64,000 nucleotides of DNA from NCBI GenBank assembly GCA_948099385.1, contig CANUEZ040000208.1, positions 496,001 to 560,000 of the forward strand, written 5' to 3'. This document shows, one piece after another, positions 11,103 to 21,561 of this stretch. Source of the stretch: Fasciola hepatica (lineage: Eukaryota > Platyhelminthes > Trematoda > Plagiorchiida > Fasciolidae). Position 1 is the stretch's first letter; every line of letters begins with the position of its first letter. The notes below the pieces were generated by a model, which was not told the DNA's origin, made no database searches, and worked only from the letters and a program-made list of their open reading frames with translations. The translations under genes were made by a program, and so were the position numbers.

Positions 11103-14016
11103 AGTAAGTAGTATGTGAACGTGTGTGTGGACGACATTTTCGAGGAAGCACACGACCGGTTTGGCGGTTGTTGCCGCTCATCAGCTATGCGTACTCGGTA
11201 CTCCTATGCCCACTCGTCTTCTGACTTGTACACTCCGATGATCTTTTATGTTCACTAGGATCTAATTTGAATCGTCTCGATTGTGAATGGATACTGTTGA
11301 TTGAAGAGGCGACAAATGAATGAGAATTGTCATTTCTCGTAGTTATTCGTGTCTGGGTCACTGCTAACCCAACGAACAACGAGTTTGCATTTGCAAGCGC
11401 TCATCTCATATTCATAGTCAGTAAGTAGTATGTGAACGTGTGTGTGGACGACATTTTCGAGGAAGCACACGACCGGTTTGGCGGTTGTTGCCGCTCATCA
11501 GCTATGCGTACTCGGTACTCCTATGCCCACTCGTCTTCTGACTTGTACACTCCGATGATCTTCTGTAATCACTAGGATCTAATTTGAATCGTCTCGAGTG
11601 TGGATGGATACTGTTGATTGAAGAGGCGACAAATGAATGCGAATTGTCATTTCTCCTAGTTATTCGTGTCTGGGTCACTGCTAACCCAACGAACAACGAG
11701 TTTGCATTTGCAAGCGCTCATCTCATATTCATAGTCAGTAAGTAGTATGTGAACGTGTGTGTGGACGACATTTTCAAGGAAGCACACGACCGGTTTGGCG
11801 GTTGTTGCCGCTCATCAGCTATGCGTACTCGGTACTCCTATACCCACTCGTCTTCTGACTTGTACACTCCGATGATCTTTTATGTTCACTAGGATCTAAT
11901 TTGAATCGTCTCGAGTGTGGATGGATACTGTTGATTGAAGCGTCGACAAATGAATGAGAATTGTCATTTCTCGTAGTTATTCGTGTCTGGGTCACTGCTA
12001 ACCCAACGAACAACGAGTTTGCATTTGCAAGCGCTCATCTCATATTCATAGTCAGTAAGTAGTATGTGAACGTGTGTGTGGACGACATTTTCGAGGAAGC
12101 ACACGACCGGTTTGGCGGTTGTTGCCGCTCATCAGCTACGCGTACTCGGTACTCCTATGCCCACTCGTCTTCTGACTTGTACACTCCGATGATCTATTAT
12201 GTTCAATAAGATCTAATTTGAATCGTCTCGATTGTGGATGGATACTGTTGATTGAAGAGGCGACAAATGAATGAGAATTGTCATTTCTCGTAGTTATTCG
12301 TGTCTGGGTCACTGCTAACCCAACGAACAACGAGTTTGCATTTGCAAGCGCTCATCTCATATTCATAGTCAGTAAGTAGTATGTGAACGTGTGTGTGGAC
12401 GACATTTTCGAGGAAGCACACGACCGGTTTGGCGGTTGTTGCCGCTCATCAGCTATGCGTACTCGGTACTCCTATAACCACTCGTCTTCTGACTTGTACA
12501 CTCCGATGATCTTTTATGTTCAATAGGATCTAATTTGAATCGTCTCGATTGTGGATGGATACTGTTGATTGAAGAGGCGACAAATGAATGAGAATTGTCA
12601 TTTCTCGTAGTTATTCGTGTTTGGGTCACTGCTAACCCAACGAACAACAAGTTTGCATTTGCAAGCGCTCATCTCATATTCATAGTCAGTAAGTAGTATG
12701 TGAACGTGTGTGTGGACGACATTTTCGAGGAAGCACACGACGGGTTTGGCGGTTGTTGCCGCTCATCAGCTATGCGTACTCGGTACTCCTATGCCCACTC
12801 GTCTTCTGACTTGTACACTCCGATGATCTTTTATGTTCAATAGGATCTAATTTGATTCTACTCGAGTGTGAATGGATAATGTTTATCGGAGTGCCGACAT
12901 ATAAAGGAGAATTGTCATTTCTCGTAGTTATTCGTGTCTGGGTCACTGCTAACCCAACGAACAACGAGTTTGCATTTGCAAGCGCTCATCTCATATTCAT
13001 AGTCAGTAAGTAGTATGTGAACATGTATTTGGACGACATTTTCGAAGAAGCACACGACCGGTTTGGCGGTTGTTGCCGCTCATCAGCAATGCGTACTCGG
13101 TACTCCTATGCCCACTCGTCTTCTGACTTGTACACTCCGATGATCTTTTATGTTCAATAGGATCTAATTTGAATCGTCTCGAGTGTGGATGGATACTGTT
13201 GATGGAAGAGGCGACAAATGAATGAGAATTGTCATTTCTCGTAGTTATTCGTGTCTGGGTCACTGCTAACCCAACGAACAACGAGTTTGCATTTGCAAGC
13301 GCTCATCTCATATTCCTAGTCAGTAAGTAGTATGTGAACGTGTGTGTGGACGACATTTTCGAGGAAGCACACGACCGGTTTGGCGGTTGTTGCCGCTCAT
13401 CAGCTATGCGTACTCGGTACTCCTATGCCCACTCGTCTTCTGACTTGTACACTCCGATGATCTTCTATAATCACTAGGATCAAATTTGAATCTACTCGAG
13501 TGTGAATGGATTATGTTTATCGGAGTGCCGACATATAAAGGAGAATTGTCATTTCTCGTAGTTATTCGTGTCTGGGTCACTGCTAACCCAACGAACAACG
13601 AGTTTGCATTTGCAAGCGCTCATCTCATATTCATAGTCAGTAAGTAGTATGTGAACGTGTGTGTGGACGACATTTTCGAGGAAGCACACGACGGGTTTGG
13701 CGGTTGTTGCCGCTCATCAGCTATGCGTACTCGGTACTCCTATGCCCACTCGTCTTCTGACTTGTACACTCCGATGATCTTCTATAAACACTAGAATCTA
13801 ATTTGAATCTTTTCGATTGTGAATGGACACTGTTGATTGGAGAGGCGACAAATGAATGAGAATTGTCATTTCTCGTAGTTATTCGTGTCTGGGTCACTGC
13901 TAACCCAACGAACAACGAGTTTGCATTTGCAAGCGCTCATCTCATATTCATAGTCAGTAAGTAGTATGTGAACGTGTGTGTGGACGACATTTTCGAGGAA
14001 GCACACGACCGGTTTG

Positions 14017-14030
14017 GCGGTTGTTGCCGC
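14017..14030 (+). repeat. GC-rich hairpin (phase 62-75), present in nearly every monomer
   Basis: GCGG and CCGC arms flank a six-base TTGTTG loop. The arms are unchanged in nearly all copies. Exceptions are monomer 58 near 18132-18150, the copies with cctttc in place of ccgctc (68, 75, 76, 79, 82), copies with a substitution beside the right arm (for example near 36530 and 42551), and monomer 100, where one left-arm base is changed near 31450. Conservation inside a variable repeat could reflect a protein-binding site or simply homogenisation. The arms are too short to be sure of folding. Confidence 0.5.
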
Positions 14031-14039
14031 TCATCAGCT

Positions 14040-14111
14040 ATGCGTACTCGGTACTCCTATGCCCACTCGTCTTCTGACTTGTACACTCCGATGATCTTCT
14101 GTAATCACTAG
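14040..14111 (+). other. Recurrent 23-codon ATG frame on the plus strand (phase 85-156)
   Basis: The only recurrent ATG-initiated frame I followed on the plus strand begins at phase 85 and ends at TAG at phase 154-156. It is present in most copies but lost where the start reads atacg (many monomers after 49.2 kb) or where the TAG is altered. It overlaps the stop of the minus-strand frame. Its length and lack of constraint argue against a gene. It is noted because it is the best conventional start in the unit. Confidence 0.6.
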
Positions 14112-14171
14112 GATCTAATTTGAATCGTCTCGATTGTGAATGGATACTGTTGATTGAAGAGGCGACAAATG

Positions 14172-14191
14172 AATGAGAATTGTCATTTCTC
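14172..14191 (+). repeat. Overlapping inverted repeats at phase 217-236
   Basis: Two short dyads overlap. AATGA...TCATT with AATT at its centre is a 16-base palindrome with one mismatched pair (14172-14187). GAGAA...TTCTC with a seven-base loop follows (14175-14191). The element sits at the boundary between the variable part and the conserved part of the unit. The second dyad survives in most copies that carry the alternative phase 190-220 block, but the first one does not. Confidence 0.5.
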
Positions 14192-14237
14192 GTAGTTATT
14201 CGTGTCTGAGTCACTGCTAACCCAACGAACAACGAGT

Positions 14238-14249
14238 TTGCATTTGCAA
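14238..14249 (+). repeat. TTGCA/TGCAA inverted repeat (phase 283-294)
   Basis: Five-base arms are separated by two T's, and the same bases form a TTTGCA tandem repeat. The element is strongly conserved across the array. Altered copies include monomer 47 near 14876-14880, monomer 198 near 62731-62740, and a few with a cytosine change in the right arm near 11077, 55765, 57033 and 63690. It resembles two overlapping octamer-like motifs (one mismatch each to ATTTGCAT), but that resemblance alone does not show binding. Confidence 0.4.
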
Positions 14250-15856
14250 GCGCTCATCTCATATTCATAGTCAGTAAGTAGTATGTGAACGTGTGTGTGG
14301 ACGACATTTTCGAGGAAGCACATGACCGGTTTGGCGGTTGTTGCCGCTCATCAGCTATGCGTACTCGGTACTCCTATGCCCACTCGTCTTCTGACTTGTA
14401 CACTCGGATGATCTTCTATAATCATTAGGATCTAATTTGAATCGTCTCGATTGTGAATGGATACTGTTGATTGAAGAGGCGACAAATGAATGAGAATTGT
14501 CATTTCTCGTAGTTATTCGTGTCTGGGTCACTGCTAACCCAACGAACAACGAGTTTGCATTTGCAAGCGCTCATCTCATATTCATAGTCAGTAAGTAGTA
14601 TGTGAACGTGTGTGTGGACGACATTTTCGAGGAAGCACACGACCGGTTTGGCGGTTGTTGCCGCTCATCAGCTATGCGTACTCGGTACTCCTATGCCCAC
14701 TCGTCTTCTGACTTGTACACTCCGATTATCTTTTATAATCACTAGGATCTAATTTGAATCGTCTCGATTGTGAATGGATACTGTTGATTGAAGAGGCGAC
14801 AAATGAATGAGAATTGTCATTTCTCGTAGTTATTCGTGTCTGGGTCACTGCTAACCCAACGAACAACGAGTTTGCATTGGCAAGCGCTCACCACATATTC
14901 ATAGTCAGTAAGTAGTATGTGAACGTGTGTGTGGACGACATTTTCGAGGAAGCACACGACCGGTTTGGCGGTTGTTGCCGCTCATCAGCTATGCGTACTC
15001 GGTACTCCTATGCCCACTCGTCTTCTGACTTGTACACTCCGATGATCTTCTGTAATCACTAGGATCTAATTTGAATCGTCTCGAGTGTGGATGAATATGT
15101 TGATTGAAGAGGCGACAAATGAATGAGAATTGTCATTTCTCGTAGTTATTCGTGTCTGTGTCACTGCTAACCCAACGAACAACGAGTTTGCATTTGCAAG
15201 CGCTCATCTCATATTCATAGTCAGTAAGTAGTATGTGAACGTGTGTGCGGACGACATTTTCGAGGAAGCACACGACCGGTTTGGCGGTTGTTGCCGCTCA
15301 TCAGCTATGCGTACTCGGTACTCCTATGCCCACTCGTCTTCTGACTTGTACACTCCGATGATCTTCTATAATCACTAGGATCTAATTTGAATCTACTCGA
15401 GTGTGAATGGATTATGTTTATCGAAGTGCCGACATATAAAGGAGAATTGTCATTTCTCGTAGTTATTCGTGTCTGAGTCACTGCTAACCCAACGAACAAC
15501 GAGTTTGCATTTGCAAGCGCTCATCTCATATTCATAGTCAGTAAGTAGTATGTGAACGTGTGTGTGGACGACATTTTCGAGGAAGCACACGACCGGTTTG
15601 GCGGTTGTTGCCGCTCATCAGCTATGCGTACTCGGTACTCCTATGCCCACTCGTCTTCTGACTTGTACACTCCGATGATCTTCTATAAACACTAGGATCT
15701 AGTTTGAATCGTCTCGAGTGTGGATGGATACTGTTGATTGAAGAGGCGACAAATGAATGATAATTGTCATTTCTCGTAGTTATTCGTGTCTGGGTCACTG
15801 CTAACCCAACGAACAACGAGTTTGCATTTGCAAGCGCTCATCTCATATTCATAGTC

Positions 15857-16173
15857 AGTAAGTAGTATGTGAACGTGTGTGTGGACGACATTTTCGAGGA
15901 AACAATTGAGAGGTTTGGCGGTTGTTGCCGCTCATCAGCTATGCGTACTCGGTACTCCTATGTCCACTCGTCTTCTGACTTGTACACTCCGATGATCTTC
16001 TGTAATCACTAGGATCTAATTTGAATCGTCTCGAGTGTGAATGGATACTGTTGATTGAAGAGGCGACAAATGAATAAGAATTGTCATTTCTCGTAGTTAT
16101 TCGTGTCTGGGTCACTGCTAACCCAACGAACAACGAGTTTGCATTTGCAAGCGCTCATCTCATATTCATAGTC
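15857..16173 (+). repeat. Monomer 51: clustered changes in the conserved part
   Basis: At 15901-15912 the copy has aacaattgagag where others have agcacacgaccg in register, six changes within about eleven bases and none of them an indel. The ACCGGT site is lost. The rest of the monomer is ordinary, with tgtccac (shared with monomer 57) and aataag. No other monomer in the window has this patch. Confidence 0.85.
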
Positions 16174-18073
16174 AGTAAGTAGTATGTGAACGTGTGTGTG
16201 GACGACATTTTCGAGGAAGCACACGACCGGTTTGGCGGTTGTTGCCGCTCATCAGCTATGCGTACTCGGTACTCCTATGCCCACTCGTCTTCTGACTTTT
16301 GCGCTCCGATGATCTTCTTTAATCACTAGGATCGAATTTGAATCGTCTCGAGTGTGGATGGATACTGTTGATTGAAGAGGCGACAAATGAATGAGAATTG
16401 TCATTTCTCGTAGTTATTCGTGTCTGGGTCACTGCTAACCCAACGAACAACGAGTTTGCATTTGCAAGCGCTCATCTCATATTCATAGTCAGTAAGTATT
16501 ATGTGAACGTGTGTGGACGACATTTTCGAGGAAGCACACGACCTGTTTGGCGGTTGTTGCCGCTCATCAGCTATGCGTACTCGGTACTCCTATGCCCACT
16601 CGTCTTCTGACTTGTACACTCCGATGATCTTCTATAATCACTAGGATCTAATTTGAATCGTCTCAATTGTGAATGGATACTGTTGATTGAAGAGGCGACA
16701 AATGAATGAGAATTGTCATTTCTCGTAGTTATTCGTGTCTGGGTCACTGCTAACCCAACGAACAACGAGTTTGCATTTGCAAGCGCTCATCTCATATTCA
16801 TAGTCAGTAAGTAGTATGTGAACGTGTGTGTGGACGACATTTTCGAGGAAGCACACGACCGGTTTGGCGGTTGTTGCCGCTCATCAGCTATGCGTACTCG
16901 GTACTCCTATGCCCACTCGTCTTCTGACTTGTACACTCCGATGATCTTTTATGTTCACTAGGATCTAATTTGAATCGTCTCGATTGTGAATGGATACTGT
17001 TGATTGAAGAGGCGACAAATGAATGAGAATTGTCATTTCTCGTAGTTATTCGTGTCTGGGTCACTGCTAACCCAACGAACAACGAGTTTGCATTTGCAAG
17101 CGCTCATCTCATATTCATAGTCAGTAAGTAGTATGTGAACGTGTGTGTGGACGACATTTTCGAGGAAGCATACGACGGGTTTGGCGGTTGTTGCCGCTCA
17201 TCAGCTATGCGTACTCGGAACTCATATGCCCACTCGTCTTCTGACTTGTACACTCCGATGATCTTCCATAATCACTAGGATCTAATTTGAATCGTCTCGA
17301 TTGTGGATGGATATTGTCGATTGAAGAGGCGACAAGTGAATGAGAATTGTCATTTCTCGTAGTTATTCGTGTCTGGGTCACTGCTAACCCAACGAACCAC
17401 GAGTTTGCATTTGCAAGCGCTCATCTCATATTCATAGTCAGTAAGTAGTATGTGAACGTGTGTGTGGACGACATTTTCGAGGAAGCACACGACCGGTTTG
17501 GCGGTTGTTGCCGCTCATCAGCTATGCGTACTCGGTACTCCTATGCCCACTCGTCTTCTGACTTGTACACTCCGATGATCTTTTATGTTCAATAGGATCT
17601 AATTTGAATCGTCTCGATTGTGAACGGATATTGTTGATTGAAGAGGCGACAAATGAATGAGAATTGTCATTTCTCGCAGTTATTCGTGTCTGGGTCACTG
17701 CTAACCCAACGAACAACGAGTTTGCATTTGCAAGCGCTCATCTCATATTCATAGTCAGTAAGTAGTATGTGAACGTGTGTGTGGACGACATTTTCGAGGA
17801 AGCACACGACCGGTTTGGCGGTTATTGCCGCTCATCAGCTATGCGTACTCGGTACTCCTATGTCCACTCGTCTTCTGACTTGTACACTCCGATGATCTTC
17901 TGTAATCACTAGGATCTAATTTGAATCGTCTCGAGTGTGAATGGATACTGTTGATTGAAGAGGCGACAAATGAATGAGAATTGTCATTTCTCGTAGTTAT
18001 TCGTGTCTGAGTCACTGCTAACCCAACGAACAACGAGTTTGCATTTGCAAGCGCTCATCTCATATTCATAGTC

Positions 18074-18390
18074 AGTAAGTAGTATGTGAACGTGTGTGTG
18101 GACGACATTTTCGAGGAAGCACACGACCGGTTTGTTGGTTTTTGCCTTTCATCAGCTATGCGTACTCGGTACTCCTATGCCCACTCGTCTTCTGACTTGT
18201 ACACTCCGATGATCTTTTATGTTCACTAGGATCTAATTTGAATCGTCTCGATTGTGAACGGATATTGTTGATTGAAGAGGCGACAAATGAATGAGAATTG
18301 TCATTTCTCGTAGTTATTCGTGTCTGGGTCACTGCTAACCCAACGAACAACGAGTTTGCATTTGCAAGCGCTCATCTCATATTCATAGTC
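18074..18390 (+). repeat. Monomer 58: altered GC hairpin
   Basis: At 18131-18150 the usual tttggcggttgttgccgctc is changed at five positions, giving tttgttgg and ttgcctttc. Monomers 76 and 82 have part of the set (ggtttttgcctttc), and 68, 75 and 79 have only cctttc. The hairpin at phase 62-75 cannot form here. These six monomers lie between 18.0 and 26.0 kb and nowhere else. Confidence 0.85.
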
Positions 18391-19341
18391 AGTAAGTAGT
18401 ATGTGAACGTGTGTGTGGACGACATTTTCGAGGAAGCACACGACCGGTTTGGCGGTTATTGCCGCTCATCAGCTATGCGTACTCGGTACTCCTATGCCCA
18501 CTCGTCTTCTGACTTGTACACTCCGATGATCTTCTATAATCACTAGGATCTAATTTGAATCGTCTCGATTGTGAATGGATACCGTTGATTGAAGAGGCGA
18601 CAAATGAATTAGAATTGTCATTTCTCGTAGTTATTCGTGTCTGTGTCACTGCTAACCCAACGAACAACGAGTTTGCATTTGCAAGCGCTCATCTCATATT
18701 CATAGTCAGTAAGTAGTATGTGAACGTGTGTGTGGACGACATTTTCGAGGAAGCACACGACCGGTTTGGCGGTTGTTGCCGCTCATCAGCTATGCGTACT
18801 CGGTACTCCTATGCCCACTCGTCTTCTGACTTTTACGCTCCGCTGATCTTTTATGTTCAATAGGATCTAATTTGAATCGTCTCGATTGTGAACGGATACT
18901 GTTGATTGAAGAGGCGGCAAATGAATGAGAATTGTCATTTCTCGTAGTTATTCGTGTCTGGGTCACTGCTAACCCAACGAACAACGAGTTTGCATTTGCA
19001 AGCGCTCATCTCATATTCATAGTCAGTAAGTAGTATGTGAACGTGTGTGTGGACGACATTTTCGAGGAAGCACACGACCGGTTTGGCGGTTGTTGCCGCT
19101 CATCAGCTATGCGTACTCGGTACTCCTATGCCCACTCGTCTTCTGACTTGTACACTCCGATGATCTTCCATGTTCAATAGGATCTAATTTGAATCGTCTC
19201 GAGTGTGGATGGATACTGTTGATTGAAGAGGCGACAAATGAATGAGAATTGTCATTTCTCGTAGTTATTCGTGTCTGGGTCACTGCTAACCCAACGAACA
19301 ACGAGTTTGCATTTGCAAGCGCTCATCTCATATTCATAGTC

Positions 19342-21561
19342 AGTAAGTAGTATGTGAACGTGTGTGTGGACGACATTTTCGAAGAAAGCACACGACCGGT
19401 TTGGCGGTTATTGCCGCTCATCAGCTATGCGTACTCGGTACTCCTATGCCCACTCGTCTTCTGACTTGTACACTCCGATGATCTTCTGTAATCACTAGGA
19501 TCTAATTTGAATCGTCTCGAGTGTGAATGGATACTGTTGATTGAAGAGGCGACAAATGAATGAGAATTGTCATTTCTCGTAGTTATTCGTGTCTGAGTCA
19601 CTGCTAACCCAACGAACAACGAGTTTGCATTTGCAAGCGCTCATCTCATATTCATAGTCAGTAAGTAGTATGTGAACGTGTGTGTGGACGACATTTTCGA
19701 GGAAGCACACGACCGGTTTGGCGGTTGTTGCCGCTCATCAGCTATGCGTACTCGGTACTCCTATGCCCACTCGTCTTCTGACTTGTACACTCCGATGATC
19801 TTCTATAATCACTAGGATCTAATTTGAATCGTCTCGAGTGTGGATGGATACTGTTGATTGAAGAGGCGACAAATGAATGAGAATTGTCATTTCTCGTAGT
19901 TATTCGTGTCTGGGTCACTGCTAACCCAACGAACAACGAGTTTGCATTTGCAAGCGCTCATCTCATATTCATAGTCGGTAAGTAGTATGTGAACGTGTGT
20001 GTGGACGACATTTTCGAGGAAGCACACGACCGGTTTGGCGGTTGTTGCCGCTCATCAGCTATGCGTACTCGGTACTCCTATGCCCACTCGTCTTCTGACT
20101 TGTACACTCCGATGATCTTCTGTAATCACTAGGATCTAATTTGAATCGTCTCGATTGTGAACGGATATTGTTGATTGAAGAGGCGGCAAATGAATGAGAA
20201 TTGTCATTTCTCGTAGTTATTCGTGTCTGGGTCACTGCTAACCCAACGAACCACGAGTTTGCATTTGCAAGCGCTCATCTCATATTCATAGTCAGTAAGT
20301 AGTATGTGAACGTGTGTGTGGACGACATTTTCGAGGAAGCACACGACCGGTTTGGCGGTTGTTGCCGCTCATCAGCTATGCGTACTCGGTACTCCTATGC
20401 CCACTCGTCTTCTGACTTGTACACTCCGATGATCTTCTGTAATCACTAGGATCTAATTTGAATCGTCTCGATTGTGAATGGATACTGTTGATTGAAGAGG
20501 CGACAAATGAATGAGAATTGTCATTTCTCGTAGTTATTCGTGTCTGGGTCACTGCTAACCCAACGAACAACGAGTTTGCATTTGCAAGCGCTCATCTCAT
20601 ATTCATAGTCAGTAAGTAGTATGTGAACGTGTGTGTGGACGACATTTTCGAGGAAGCACACGACCGGTTTGGCGGTTGTTGCCGCTCATCAGCTATGCGT
20701 ACTCGGTACTCCTATGCCCACTCGTCTTCTGACTTGTACACTCCGATGATCTTCTGTAATCACTAGGATCTAATTTGAATCGTCTGGATTGTGAATGGAT
20801 ACTGTTGATTGAAGAGGCGACAAATGAATGAGAATTGTCATTTCTCGTAGTTATTCGTGTCTGAGTCACTGCTAACCCAACGAAAAACGAGTTTGCATTT
20901 GCAAGCGCTCATCTCATATTCATAGTCAGTAAGTAGTATGTGAACGTGTGTGTGGACGACATTTTCGAGGAAGCACACGACCGGTTTGGCGGTTGTTGCC
21001 GCTCATCAGCTATGCGTACTCGGTACTCCTATGCCCACTCGTCTTCTGACTTGTACACTCCGATGATCTTTTATGTTCACTAGGATCTAATTTGAATCGT
21101 CTCGATTGTGAATGGATACTGTTGATTGAAGAGGCGACAAATGAATGAGAATTGTCATTTCTCGTAGTTATTCGTGTCTGGGTCACTGCTAACCCAACGA
21201 ACAACGAGTTTGCATTTGCAAGCGCTCATCTCATATTCATAGTCAGTAAGTAGTATGTGAACGTGTGTGTGGACGACATTTTCGAGGAAGCACACGACCG
21301 GTTTGGCGGTTGTTGCCTTTCATCAGCTATGCGTACTCGGTACTCCTATGCCCACTCGTCTTCTGACTTGTACACTCCGATGATCTTTTATGTTCAATAG
21401 GATCTTATTTGAATCGTCTCGATTGTGGATGGATACTGTTGATTGAAGAGGCGACAAATGAATGAGAATTGTCATTTCTCGTAGTTATTCGTGTCTGTGT
21501 CACTGCTAACCCAACGAACAACGAGTTTGCATTTGCAAGCGCTCATCTCATATTCATAGTC
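19342..21561 (+). repeat. Seven-monomer higher-order unit D, first copy (62-68)
   Basis: Order: 62 (ggttattgcc, gagtgtgaatgg, 318 bp), 63 (gagtgtggatgg), 64 (gaacggatattg, ggcggcaaatg, ccacgag), 65 (ctgtaatc), 66 (gtctggattg, aaaaacg), 67 (ttatgttcac), 68 (cctttc, gatcttattt, ctgtgtc). The same order follows at 21562. Three of the seven have broken minus frames (64, 66, 68). The 318-bp length of monomer 62 comes from the same inserted base as in monomers 9-24, more than 12 kb away. Confidence 0.88.

Larger units (their letters stand above)
14038..14232 (-). other. Recurrent 64-codon open frame (phase 83-277), not called as a gene
   Basis: On the minus strand each unit can hold an open frame from TTG at phase 277 to TAG at phase 85-83. 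Upstream the frame stays open only to a TGA at phase 299-301 and contains no ATG, so a normal eukaryotic start is missing. The frame is intact in 173 of 202 monomers. The other 29 are broken by many independent events: TAA from gatctt-atttg in monomers 5, 20, 24, 68, 75, 115, 147 and 201; loss of the TTG in 55, 64, 66 and 71; one-base deletions in 48, 109, 158 and 164-166; other stops in 27, 31, 33, 47, 52, 113, 114, 118, 140, 143 and 191. The variable part gives many amino-acid changes. The peptide resembles nothing I recognise. I read this as chance openness copied by the repeat. Confidence 0.85.
13956..14272 (+). repeat. Reference monomer (number 45) and its internal map
   Basis: This copy is close to the common sequence and serves as the map. 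Phase 2-7 is GTAAGT. Phase 19-27 is a short GT tract. Phase 53-58 is ACCGGT. Phase 62-75 is a GC-rich hairpin. Phase 89-101 is a GTACTC direct repeat. Phase 101-220 is the variable part, with common alternatives at phase 142-150 (ctataat, ctgtaat or ttatgtt) and phase 173-186 (clustered substitutions). Phase 217-236 holds overlapping inverted repeats. Phase 283-294 is a TTGCA/TGCAA inverted repeat. I see no similarity between the two halves, so the 317-bp unit does not look like an old dimer, although its length is close to two nucleosome spacings. Confidence 0.9.
11103..19341 (+). repeat. Satellite monomers 36-61, no clear higher-order unit
   Basis: Twenty-six monomers without an obvious repeating order. 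The alternative phase 190-220 block is in 41, 43 and 49. Monomers 41 and 44 have cgacggg. Monomer 48 is 316 bp and monomer 53 is 315 bp, the latter from loss of one GT in the phase 19-27 tract. The most divergent local patches are in monomers 42, 47, 51 and 58. Monomer 60 carries the acgctccgctg variant that later appears in 77, 83, 86, 104 and 108. Monomers 57, 59 and 62 share ggttattgcc. Confidence 0.85.

Noticed and set aside
13003..13281. 92-codon minus frames at 13003-13281, 27266-27544 and 32338-32616
   Set aside because: These are the same TTG frame with the TAG lost by one substitution (cagcaatg or agctttg), running on to the next stop. They are not separate genes.
13991..14007. CENP-B box
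   Set aside because: ttttcgaggaagc matches the first half of the published motif (TTCG, then A at the right spacing), but the second half CGGG is absent at the required place. The cgacggg of some monomers is six bases too far away.
16398..16610. 70-codon plus-strand frame across a unit border
   Set aside because: It begins at TTG and is open only because monomer 53 lost one GT, shifting frame. It occurs once.
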